Below are positions 8,859 through 16,741 of a stretch of 64,000 nucleotides of DNA, piece after piece. How positions within the stretch are numbered: position 1 is the stretch's first letter; each line of letters starts with the position of its first letter. The position numbers were made by a program, and so were the translations under genes. The notes below the pieces were generated by a model. It was not told the DNA's origin, did not search any database, and saw nothing but the letters and a program-made list of their open reading frames with translations. This stretch comes from Lacticaseibacillus paracasei subsp. paracasei. GTDB lineage: Bacteria; Bacillota; Bacilli; Lactobacillales; Lactobacillaceae. The stretch is from the NCBI RefSeq assembly GCF_000829035.1, contig NZ_AP012541.1, positions 992,001 through 1,056,000 on the forward strand, given 5' to 3'.

Positions 8859-10967
8859 ATGCATTTAGTCGAAGCCGTTTTGTTCTTGATGGCACTTGTC
8901 ATCGTCTCAAACGTGCTCAGTCACTACATTGTGGCTGTCCCGGTCTCCTTGATTCAAGTCGCGCTGGGATTAGGCGCGGCTTTGTTTTTTCATTTGGAGA
9001 TCAATTTAGCGACAGACTGGTTCATGCTGTTGTTCATTGCTCCGCTGCTATTTTATGACGGGCGTAATTTTCCGCGGCGCGAGTTATGGGAACTGCGTGG
9101 CCCGATTATCGGAAACGCAATTTTTCTGGTGTTTGTCACGATGCTGGTCGGTGGGTATCTGATTCACTTTTTGATTCCGCCGATGCCGTTGCCCGCAAGT
9201 TTTGCCTTGGCAGCGATTCTCAGCCCGACTGATCCGATCGCGGTGCAGAGTCTAGCTAAGCGAGTTCATCTACCAAAAGGTGTGCTGCATTTGGTGAGCG
9301 GCGAGAGCTTGATCAACGATGCCAGCGGGCTGATCGGTTTTAAATATGGCATTGCGGCGACCATGACAGGTACATTTGTCCTTGGCAACGCCGTTCGGGA
9401 TTTCTTTTATGTGGCAATTGTCGGTGCCTTGGCTGGACTGGTGTTAATCAGTTTAATCAACCTAAGTCGCAAATGGCTGCTGCAGCAAGGGATTAACGAT
9501 GTCATTTTGCATACTATCTTGCAGGTGCTAACACCTTTCTTCATCTATCTCGTGGTGGACGAGTTCATGCATGCGTCGGGTGTCATTGCAGTCGTTGTGG
9601 CGGGGTTGCTTAGTAATACTCGCTACAACCGTTACATTGCTGCCTTGCCAGAACTTAGAATTGTTTCGGAACGTACTTGGGACATTATTGTCTATACACT
9701 TAACGGGATTATTTTTCTCATTCTCGGCATTGAATTGCCGGTTGCGATGACCGACACGATTGCTGATCATGAGGTCAGCACGTTTCAGGCGCTCGGCTTT
9801 GTGGTTGTCGTTTACCTGGGCATTTTAATTGTTCGAACGCTATGGATTTACGGTTACATGCTGCTGGCAAAACGTTCCAAAGAAGGCAAAGCTTCATGGC
9901 GAGCAGCTCTTTTGAGTGGTATTTCTGGCGTGCGCGGCGCGATTACATTAGTCGGGGTGCTTGCCGTCCCAGCAGCTTTGAGCAACGGTGATGCATTTCC
10001 GGAGCGTAGTTTAATGTTGTTCATCGCGGCTGGTGTGGTGGTGCTAAGTTTAATCGTCGCCATTATCGCTTTGCCGTTAGTTACCCGTTCAGTGGCACCA
10101 CTGCAAACGCGTGGATCCACGATTGTAACTGACGACAGTGGCGATCAAGATGATGATGACAGCAACGATATTCGTATCATTTCGCTGAGTCAGGCACAAA
10201 CCTTTGTCTTTCAAATGGCGGTTCGCCGAGTTGAGTCGGAGCGCCGTGAGACGAATCAAAAAGCCGCTTTGGACTTGATTGCGGAATATCAGTACCTGAT
10301 TCGCCGGTTAGAACTCGCTGAAGATACCGGTGCTGCCATTCCACCGCTCATTCAGGATGAACTGGATCTGCGAAAAGTCGGGGTTCAAGGCGAGCTATAT
10401 GCTTTAGACGATCTATGGCGCGACAACAAAATTATGTCCAAAAGTTACGCTAAAGCCCGCAAACAATTGCAACACCGCCTGAATGATCTGGACTCAATGG
10501 CCAAACGCTCCGGCCGACCAACTTTCCGCATGTTGTTCGAACGTTCCGCCTTGCGCTTATCGCATTGGTGGTACACCGTGGCCAGCGAGCAAAATCGTTC
10601 GCACCGATTCTTCAACGAGCGCTTATTTATTGAAAAAGAAACCGCAAAAGGCGGACTTAAATATTTATCGCAGTTTTTACGACAAAAGGAGAACAAAGCC
10701 CACAATTATAACCGCCAAGTTATTTATGCTTTGATTGTCCAATATCGAAATCGAATTGCTTCGGTGAAGGCTTTGAACACGCACAAATCAACTCAATATG
10801 AGCAGGAACTCGGGCGCTTGCGAGCTATTGCGTTTGCGGCTGAACGGGCCGCTATCCACGATCTGACAGAAAAAGGGTATATCACGATGACGATGGCGCA
10901 AAAACTGAATCAAAATGTTAATTTCACTGAAAATGCGGCTACCTTAACGTCACTTGAAGAGGTTTAA
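8859..10967 (+). CDS. Sodium:proton antiporter, CPA1 family
   Basis: Membrane antiporter of 702 residues that exchanges Na+ (or K+) for H+. About twelve hydrophobic segments fill the first 420 residues. They include 'LSPTDPIAVQSL' with the ion-binding Asp, 'SGESLINDASGLIGFK' and 'GVRGAITL', the signatures of the NhaP/NHE (CPA1) group. The final ~280 residues are hydrophilic and rich in charged and helical sequence, forming a large cytoplasmic tail after an acidic stretch (DDDDS near residue 430). Such tails are known in Gram-positive homologues. The ATG has AAAGGGG upstream. A terminator follows. Confidence 0.9.
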   Translation: MHLVEAVLFLMALVIVSNVLSHYIVAVPVSLIQVALGLGAALFFHLEINLATDWFMLLFIAPLLFYDGRNFPRRELWELRGPIIGNAIFLVFVTMLVGGYLIHFLIPPMPLPASFALAAILSPTDPIAVQSLAKRVHLPKGVLHLVSGESLINDASGLIGFKYGIAATMTGTFVLGNAVRDFFYVAIVGALAGLVLISLINLSRKWLLQQGINDVILHTILQVLTPFFIYLVVDEFMHASGVIAVVVAGLLSNTRYNRYIAALPELRIVSERTWDIIVYTLNGIIFLILGIELPVAMTDTIADHEVSTFQALGFVVVVYLGILIVRTLWIYGYMLLAKRSKEGKASWRAALLSGISGVRGAITLVGVLAVPAALSNGDAFPERSLMLFIAAGVVVLSLIVAIIALPLVTRSVAPLQTRGSTIVTDDSGDQDDDDSNDIRIISLSQAQTFVFQMAVRRVESERRETNQKAALDLIAEYQYLIRRLELAEDTGAAIPPLIQDELDLRKVGVQGELYALDDLWRDNKIMSKSYAKARKQLQHRLNDLDSMAKRSGRPTFRMLFERSALRLSHWWYTVASEQNRSHRFFNERLFIEKETAKGGLKYLSQFLRQKENKAHNYNRQVIYALIVQYRNRIASVKALNTHKSTQYEQELGRLRAIAFAAERAAIHDLTEKGYITMTMAQKLNQNVNFTENAATLTSLEEV

Positions 10968-11059
10968 GGGCCGCTGCGGACAAGTCATGCCTGTTCTAAA
11001 AGAGCGTTTGGTTGGGTCAAATCAGTTGGTTTTTGCTTTTTAAAACAGACGTTAATTGA

Positions 11060-11110
11060 CAACGGTATCGTCCTTGTCTCGATTGAGACTGGGCCGGTAC
11101 CGTTTTTTTT
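11060..11110 (+). terminator. Terminator downstream of the antiporter gene
   Basis: Long two-part stem: AACGGTATCG pairs with CCGGTACCGTT, and an inner GTCTC-GATT-GAGAC hairpin caps it, followed by eight T. Confidence 0.85.
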
Positions 11111-11188
11111 GATGTCCATGACATAGGTATTTGTCGGCGGTTTGTGAGGATTCGGCGAAACTTTTTTGACGAATTACAAATCAAATAC

Positions 11189-11243
11189 TTGCGTTGTTGG
11201 TTGGCACTCGTATAATAGGCAGAGTTAGTAAACTTAAAGTTTA
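11189..11243 (+). promoter_or_regulatory. Promoter and palindromic operator of the regulator-potABCD operon
   Basis: TTGCGT (11189-11194), a 16-base spacer and TATAAT (11211-11216) form a likely promoter. Thirteen bases past the -10 is a perfect palindrome, TAAACTTAAAGTTTA (11229-11243), with a further TTTAA half-site after it. It lies over or just past the start of transcription and before the regulator gene, so binding by that regulator (autorepression) is the simplest reading. The promoter boxes and palindrome are seen; the binding protein is inferred. Confidence 0.65.
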
Positions 11244-11273
11244 GTTTAACGAAACCCACAAAGGCGGTGTCTT

Positions 11274-11813
11274 ATGGAGATTGGCAGTCGAATTCGAGAC
11301 TTACGAATCCGGAAAAACTTGACCCAAGAAGAGTTAGGCGAGCGAACGGATCTCACAAAGGGCTATATTTCGCAGGTGGAGCATGACCAGAGTTCACCGT
11401 CACTTGAGACTTTTTTTGATATTTTGAGTGTTTTGGGTGAATCTCCGGCTGATTTTTTTCGTGAGGAACCAAAAGATTCCTTGGTTTATCACGAGGATGA
11501 TCAAGTCACATATTTGGATGAAGAAAAAGGGTACCGTTTGAAATGGCTGGTGCCTGAAAGCAATGAAAATGAAATGGAACCGGTCATGATCGATTTTGCC
11601 GCGCACGGCATTTTTAAAACGTTCGAGCCTTCACCGGCAGAAACCTTTGTTTACGTTGTTAGTGGTCGTGTCAAATTACTGCTGGGTGAACAAACTTATG
11701 TTGCAAAGAAAGGCGAGACAATTTACTTTCACGCAACCAAGCAACATCAATTGGTCAACGCCGCGACGGGTCGTAGTAAGTGCTTGCTAGTCGCGACGGC
11801 ATCTTATTTATAA
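11274..11813 (+). CDS. XRE-family regulator with C-terminal cupin domain
   Basis: Probable polyamine-responsive repressor, 179 residues. Residues 1-60 are an XRE helix-turn-helix ([20 protein letters not shown], then [20 protein letters not shown]). Residues ~105-175 are a small cupin barrel ([35 protein letters not shown]). This is the layout of PuuR-type regulators. The ATG has AAAGGCGG upstream. It is 13 bases ahead of potA in the same operon, a conserved arrangement in Bacillota, so it probably controls uptake of spermidine/putrescine. The ligand is inferred from context. Confidence 0.85.
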   Translation: MEIGSRIRDLRIRKNLTQEELGERTDLTKGYISQVEHDQSSPSLETFFDILSVLGESPADFFREEPKDSLVYHEDDQVTYLDEEKGYRLKWLVPESNENEMEPVMIDFAAHGIFKTFEPSPAETFVYVVSGRVKLLLGEQTYVAKKGETIYFHATKQHQLVNAATGRSKCLLVATASYL

Positions 11814-11826
11814 GGAGTTGGGGTCA

Positions 11827-12915
11827 TTGAGCAACATTATCGTTGAACTGAAGCATGTCGGTAAGCGGTACGGCGACACGCAGGTGCTGAAGGATATCAA
11901 CATTGAGATCGAACAAGGCAAGTTTTACACGTTGTTGGGGCCATCCGGATCGGGTAAAACAACGATTTTGCGTGCAATTGCGGGGTTTTTGGATGTCTCA
12001 GAAGGTGAAGTGCTGTTTGATGGCAAGCGGATCAATGATGTGCCTGCCAACCAGCGCAAGGTAAATACGGTTTTCCAAGACTATGCCCTCTTCCCGCACC
12101 TAAACGTTTTTGACAATGTTGCATTCGGGTTGCGGTTGCATCGGATGAGCAAGCAGGACATTCAGACAAAGGTCGAAGATGCCTTAAAAATGGTTCGATT
12201 ACAAGGTTATGCTGATCGGGAAATTTCTGAATTATCCGGTGGTCAACAACAGCGAGTTGCCATTGCTCGAGCGATTGTCCTCGAGCCGCAAGTATTGCTG
12301 CTAGACGAACCGTTATCAGCACTTGACGCTAAATTGCGTAAGGATATGCAATATGAATTGCGCGAATTGCAGGAACGGTTGGGGATCACTTTCCTATTTG
12401 TGACACACGACCAAGAAGAAGCGTTGGCCTTGTCGGACGAAATTTTTGTCATGAACGATGGTGAAGTGCAACAAAGTGGTACGCCAGTTGATATTTATGA
12501 TGAGCCGGTCAATCATTTTGTGGCGGATTTCATTGGTGAAAGTAACATCATTCAAGGGCACATGATTAAGGACTTCTTAGTTGAGTTCAATGGCAAACGG
12601 TTTGAATGTGCCGATGCCGGAATGCGTCCAAATGAACCAGTTGAAGTTGTTTTGCGCCCAGAAGATTTGGACATTACCCCAGCAAATTCAGGCAAGGTCA
12701 ATGTTGAAGTAGACACCCAACTGTTCCGCGGTGACTACTACGAAATTGTGGGTTACGACGATCTCAAGAATGAATGGTTGATTCACTCAACCAACCCCGC
12801 CAAAGACGGCGAAACGGTTGGCTTGACGTTTGATCCTGAGGACATCCATGTCATGCGGCTTAACGAATCTGAAGAAGATTTCGACGCTCGGCTGGAAACC
12901 TACGAAGGGGAATAA
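11827..12915 (+). CDS. potA: Spermidine/putrescine ABC transporter ATP-binding protein
   Basis: ATPase of the polyamine importer, about 362 residues. Walker A is GPSGSGKTT (near residue 38), signature [14 protein letters not shown] (near 138), Walker [12 protein letters not shown], and the switch His lies in [10 protein letters not shown]. The C-terminal ~110 residues form the TOBE/MOP-type regulatory domain. I chose TTG 11827, nine bases after AAGGAG; an in-frame TTG at 11818 abuts that ribosome site. A 99-base gap separates it from potB, longer than elsewhere in the operon, with no obvious terminator inside. Confidence 0.93.
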   Translation: MSNIIVELKHVGKRYGDTQVLKDINIEIEQGKFYTLLGPSGSGKTTILRAIAGFLDVSEGEVLFDGKRINDVPANQRKVNTVFQDYALFPHLNVFDNVAFGLRLHRMSKQDIQTKVEDALKMVRLQGYADREISELSGGQQQRVAIARAIVLEPQVLLLDEPLSALDAKLRKDMQYELRELQERLGITFLFVTHDQEEALALSDEIFVMNDGEVQQSGTPVDIYDEPVNHFVADFIGESNIIQGHMIKDFLVEFNGKRFECADAGMRPNEPVEVVLRPEDLDITPANSGKVNVEVDTQLFRGDYYEIVGYDDLKNEWLIHSTNPAKDGETVGLTFDPEDIHVMRLNESEEDFDARLETYEGE

Positions 12916-13014
12916 CGTCAGTAAGGATCAGTTGGGGCAGTGTCATCGAAGCGTTTTGACGATTAGATAGACACTGGTCGGCGCTGATCGATTTTCGAAC
13001 TGAGGAGGGTCATC

Positions 13015-13839
13015 GTGAAAAAATCCACCACAAACGCCGCATTCTACACACCTTATGTGATGTGGCTGGCATTATTTGTGATCGCACCGATGGTTTTAAT
13101 CGTTTATCAAAGTTTCTTTAACATCAGCGGTCACTTTACCCTTGCCAATTATCAGACCTATTTTCAATCAGGCACTTATATTATGATGACGATCAATTCC
13201 GTCTGGTATGCGTTCCTGATCACGTTAGCAACTTTGTTAATCAGCTATCCAACAGCATATTTGCTGCATTATGCCAAGCATAAACAGTTATGGTTGTTGC
13301 TGATTATTCTACCGACTTGGATTAACTTGCTGCTGAAAGCATACGCCTTCATCGGGATCTTCAGTCAGGATGGCGGGGTTAATAGTTTCTTGGGAATGTT
13401 TGGCATCGCGCCCCAGCAATTCCTGTTCACGGATTTTAGTTTCATTTTTGTTGCTGCTTATATTGAAATCCCGTTCATGATCTTGCCGATTTTCAATGCA
13501 ATCGAAGAATTACCGGAAAACCTTGTCAATGCTGCCCAAGATTTAGGGGCCAAAAGCTGGCAGACCTTCACCAAGGTGATCTGGCCGTTAACAATTTCCG
13601 GCGTGAAATCCGGGGTTCAAGCTGTTTTCATTCCTAGTTTAAGTTTATTCATGTTGACGCGTCTGATCGGCGGGAACCGGGTCATTACTTTGGGGACAGC
13701 CATTGAAGAGCATTTTCTGACAACGATGAACTGGGGCATGGGTTCGACGATCGGGGTTGTCCTGATCGTCGCCATGTTCATCATCATGTTCCTGACCGGC
13801 GAACGTAAGAAGAAGGGGGCGCGGCGTCATGAAGCGTAA
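13015..13839 (+). CDS. potB: Spermidine/putrescine ABC transporter permease PotB
   Basis: One of two inner-membrane permeases of the polyamine importer, 274 residues with six membrane segments. The cytoplasmic EAA loop is present as 'NLVNAAQDLGAKSWQTFTKV' around residues 175-195, where PotA docks. The start is GTG with GAGGAGGG at good spacing. The last 11 bases overlap potC, so the two permeases are coupled. Confidence 0.93.
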   Translation: MKKSTTNAAFYTPYVMWLALFVIAPMVLIVYQSFFNISGHFTLANYQTYFQSGTYIMMTINSVWYAFLITLATLLISYPTAYLLHYAKHKQLWLLLIILPTWINLLLKAYAFIGIFSQDGGVNSFLGMFGIAPQQFLFTDFSFIFVAAYIEIPFMILPIFNAIEELPENLVNAAQDLGAKSWQTFTKVIWPLTISGVKSGVQAVFIPSLSLFMLTRLIGGNRVITLGTAIEEHFLTTMNWGMGSTIGVVLIVAMFIIMFLTGERKKKGARRHEA

Positions 13840-14668
13840 ATTCAAATGGTCCAACCTTTATCTGATCTTCGTCTTCATCTGTTTGTATGTGCCGATCTTT
13901 TATTTGGTTATCTACTCGTTTTCAACGGGAGATCGCATGAGCAATTACAGCGGCTTCACATGGAAACATTATGCTGAGCTGTTTGCTGACACCCGGATGA
14001 TTCAAATTGTTCTGGATACGTTGCTAGTCGCGCTATTATCCAGTTTGATCGCTACGATTATCGGTGCGTTAGGAGCATTAGCAATTGATCGTACTAGTCG
14101 ACCTGTTGTTAAAAACACGGTCTTATCCCTCAACAACATTCTTATGGTGAGTCCAGATGTCATTATCGGTGCTAGTTTTCTGATCTTCTATACCGCGTTG
14201 AAAGTGCCATTGGGTTTCTGGTCCGTCTTGATGAGCCATATTGCCTTTTCTATCCCGATTGTCGTGTTGATGATCCTACCGCGGCTTCAGGAAATGAGCC
14301 ATTCTTTACTAGATGCTGCTCGTGATTTAGGCGCGTCCAACTATCAAGTTTTAACGCGCGTGATCGTGCCTTATATTACGCCGGGTATTTTTTCCGGCTT
14401 TTTCATGGCCTTTACGTATTCACTAGATGATTTTGCCGTGACCTTCTTTGTCACTGGTAATGGTTTTGAAACACTGGCAGTCGAAATATACGCTCGCGCA
14501 CGACAAGGCATCAGTTTGGAGATCAATGCGTTGTCAGGCGTCATGTTTATCTTTGCTTTACTGCTGGTAGTCGGTTACTACTTCATTCAACAAGCAGGTC
14601 AAAATCGGCGAGCCAAACAAAAACACAAGCGAGAAAGCGAGGCGTTGATCAATGAAACGACTCATTAG
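13829..14668 (+). CDS. potC: Spermidine/putrescine ABC transporter permease PotC
   Basis: Second permease of the polyamine importer, 279 residues with six membrane segments. The EAA loop reads 'SLLDAARDLGASNYQVLTRV' near residue 160. The periplasm-facing segment 'FAVTFFVTGNGFETLAVEIY' is typical of PotC. It starts inside the end of potB and its 3' end overlaps potD by 17 bases. The hydrophilic basic tail (RRAKQKHKRE) faces the cytoplasm. Confidence 0.93.
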   Translation: MKRKFKWSNLYLIFVFICLYVPIFYLVIYSFSTGDRMSNYSGFTWKHYAELFADTRMIQIVLDTLLVALLSSLIATIIGALGALAIDRTSRPVVKNTVLSLNNILMVSPDVIIGASFLIFYTALKVPLGFWSVLMSHIAFSIPIVVLMILPRLQEMSHSLLDAARDLGASNYQVLTRVIVPYITPGIFSGFFMAFTYSLDDFAVTFFVTGNGFETLAVEIYARARQGISLEINALSGVMFIFALLLVVGYYFIQQAGQNRRAKQKHKRESEALINETTH

Positions 14669-15725
14669 TATTGCGATTGCCATCTTAGCTGTTTGTCTCG
14701 GATTAGCAGTTTGGAGTGAAGGATTACAAAAATCGCAAGGTGATACGGGTGAAAACACGTTAAACCTTTTCAACTGGGGCGATTACATCGATCCGGCGCT
14801 GATCAGCAAGTTTGAAAAACAAACTGGCTATCATGTTAATCAAGAAACCTTTGATTCAAATGAAGCCATGTTCACCAAGATTCAACAAGGTGGTACAAGC
14901 TACGATTTGACAGTACCATCTGACTACATGATCGAAAAAATGAAAAAGGCCAATCTGTTGCTACCACTCGATAAAAGTAAATTACGCGGGATGCAAAACA
15001 TGGACCCGCGTTTAATCGATAAAGATTTTGATCGCAACAATAAATACAGCATTCCGTATTTCTGGGGAACGCTGGGGATTATTTACAACGATAAGTTTGT
15101 CAAAGCCAGTGAAGTTCAACACTGGGATCAACTATGGAACCCGAAATTCAAAGATTCAATCATGTTGATTGATTCGGCCCGCGACGTGTTTGCACCAGCG
15201 CTCATTTCGATGGGCAAGTCGGTTAATGAAACCAACCCGCAAACCTTAGCGCTCGCCAAGGCAAAACTTGATCAGCTGTCGCCTAATGTGAAAGCTGTTG
15301 TTGCTGATGAAATCAAAATGTACATGGCCGAGAACGAGGCTAAGATTGCCGTTGACTGGTCAGGTGAAGCCAGTGAGATGTTGGCCAACAATAAACATCT
15401 GCACTATGTTGTCCCGCGCGAAGGCAGCAATCTCTGGTTTGACAACTTGGTCATCCCTAAGACGGCTAAGCATTTTAAGGCCATCTATGCCTTTCTAAAC
15501 TTCATGATGGAACCCAAAAACGCGGCTCAAAATGCCGAATATGTCGGTTATGCAACACCAAATGCAGCCGCCAAGAAGCTCCTACCAAAGAGTGTGCAAA
15601 ATGATCGCCAATTTTATCCAGATGATGAAACAATGAAACATTTGGAGATTTATTCTGATCTGCCACCAGCTAAGGTTGGGCTTTATAATGATCTTTTCTT
15701 GGAATTCAAAATGTATCGCCGATGA
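14652..15725 (+). CDS. potD: Spermidine/putrescine-binding protein PotD
   Basis: Extracellular solute-binding protein that delivers polyamines to PotBC, 357 residues. An N-terminal hydrophobic segment (SIAIAILAVCLGLAVW) acts as signal or membrane anchor. The Cys in it (near residue 16) is not in a clear lipobox, so anchoring by an uncleaved helix is possible. The mature part begins 'NLFNWGDYIDPALISKFEKQ', the standard PotD opening, and has 'YDLTVPSDYMIEKM' and 'IPYFWGTLGIIYND'. It overlaps potC. A terminator follows 17 bases after the stop, closing the operon. Confidence 0.93.
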   Translation: MKRLISIAIAILAVCLGLAVWSEGLQKSQGDTGENTLNLFNWGDYIDPALISKFEKQTGYHVNQETFDSNEAMFTKIQQGGTSYDLTVPSDYMIEKMKKANLLLPLDKSKLRGMQNMDPRLIDKDFDRNNKYSIPYFWGTLGIIYNDKFVKASEVQHWDQLWNPKFKDSIMLIDSARDVFAPALISMGKSVNETNPQTLALAKAKLDQLSPNVKAVVADEIKMYMAENEAKIAVDWSGEASEMLANNKHLHYVVPREGSNLWFDNLVIPKTAKHFKAIYAFLNFMMEPKNAAQNAEYVGYATPNAAAKKLLPKSVQNDRQFYPDDETMKHLEIYSDLPPAKVGLYNDLFLEFKMYRR

Positions 15726-15742
15726 GAAGGCTCATCGCTTAC

Positions 15743-15787
15743 AGTCCGCTATGATTAGCTAAAAATGCTAATTTGCGGGCTTTTTTT
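15743..15787 (+). terminator. Terminator of the pot operon
   Basis: AGTCCGC...GATTAGC pairs with GCTAAT..GCGGGCT around a small A-rich loop, followed by seven T. Confidence 0.87.
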
Positions 15788-16064
15788 GGGTCACTTTTTC
15801 GATTGCTTCGGTAGTCTTAAACGACAAGGATTTAACTGATGATCTCGCAAAAAATAAGCCTTGATAACAAAGAGCGATGAGGGAAAATGGCTTTAAAGAT
15901 GAGAACGTTTTCTAAAATGCACATCACACTAGCAAAATCTGGTACGCTTATTGCAATGAAAAACATCTGATTGTGCTCCAGCGTCATTAACCGACAAAGG
16001 GATAAACGGTTTTGCAGTCGTCTTGGATACTTGTTTCAGATACGATCACTAAGAGGTGGGCAGC

Positions 16065-16259
16065 TTGGGAAAGAGAACTTACAAAAATGAAGAGCGCTGG
16101 GTAGACGTTGTTTGTTGCCTTAGCCTTTGGTTGGCATCTTTTAGTTTGATGGCAGCCGCTACGGTACTGGATGTCAATCGTCCATTCTTCATTATTATGC
16201 TGTCATTAACGGCCTGCGCCATTGGCGAAACGGTGACGTTGGTTAGGAAAAAGCGCTGA
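16065..16259 (+). CDS. Small membrane protein of unknown function
   Basis: A 64-residue protein with two hydrophobic segments (roughly residues 14-32 and 40-57), a charged start (MGKRTYKNEER) and a basic end (VRKKR). I chose TTG 16065, eight bases after AAGAGG; an in-frame GTG at 16056 overlaps that site. No family recognised. The 275-base stretch upstream, after the pot terminator, holds a CcpA-like near-match (TGAGAACGTTTTCT, 15900-15913) that I do not trust as an operator, and otherwise nothing I can name. Confidence 0.55.
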   Translation: MGKRTYKNEERWVDVVCCLSLWLASFSLMAAATVLDVNRPFFIIMLSLTACAIGETVTLVRKKR

Positions 16260-16328
16260 GGCGGATGATAAGATTGTTTAATGCTATCACGCGTCACGGT
16301 AAAATGGGCCAGTATTAGCTGTGTCTTT

Positions 16329-16523
16329 TCAGTGATTATTTTTGTGACTAATCAACCAATAACCGACTACGAAAAATACAGTTCCAAGTGTTGCAATTCC
16401 TAAAGCATCGAGCAATATGGAAGCGATAAAACCATTCCGAATGGCAAACCATACAACTGCACTGACAAACATCACGCACCATCCTCCAACAAAACTTAGA
16501 CCAACAACTTTATTTGTTTGCAT
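16329..16523 (-). CDS. Small membrane protein of unknown function
   Basis: A 64-residue protein with two long hydrophobic segments (about residues 6-28 and 35-57) and a His/Lys tail (SHKNNH). The ATG at 16521-16523 has GGAGG eight bases upstream; a TTG directly before it is a less well spaced alternative. No family recognised. It converges on the small gene at 16065. The arrangement of two small two-span proteins facing each other has no known meaning. Confidence 0.6.
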   Translation of the reverse strand: MQTNKVVGLSFVGGWCVMFVSAVVWFAIRNGFIASILLDALGIATLGTVFFVVGYWLISHKNNH

Positions 16524-16682
16524 CAATTTAACCTCCAGTAATAGTTTAAGCTGCCAATGAGAATGCCTTCTATCTTATAGCAAGGATAACATGAAACTGA
16601 AAATGTTGGTTACATTTTTTAACATAGGGGCAGTGATCTTTCAGCTTTATGGCGATTTAATGCACGCCACTTCGCACACAAT

Positions 16683-16720
16683 AAAAAGCGATCCGCCTAT
16701 TTTTGGACGGATCGCTTTTT
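16683..16720. terminator. Terminator downstream of the P-type ATPase
   Basis: AAAAAGCGATCCG and CGGATCGCTTTTT form a 13-pair perfect stem with a 12-base loop, with A and T tracts on either side. It lies 22 bases after the ATPase stop (minus strand) and can work in both directions. Confidence 0.88.
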
Positions 16721-16741
16721 GTTCATATTAACCACTATTGC

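Noticed and set aside
15900..15913. Possible CcpA (cre) site TGAGAACGTTTTCT
   Set aside because: It ends in T rather than the A needed by the consensus, and the only gene downstream is a small unknown protein; one near-match is expected by chance.
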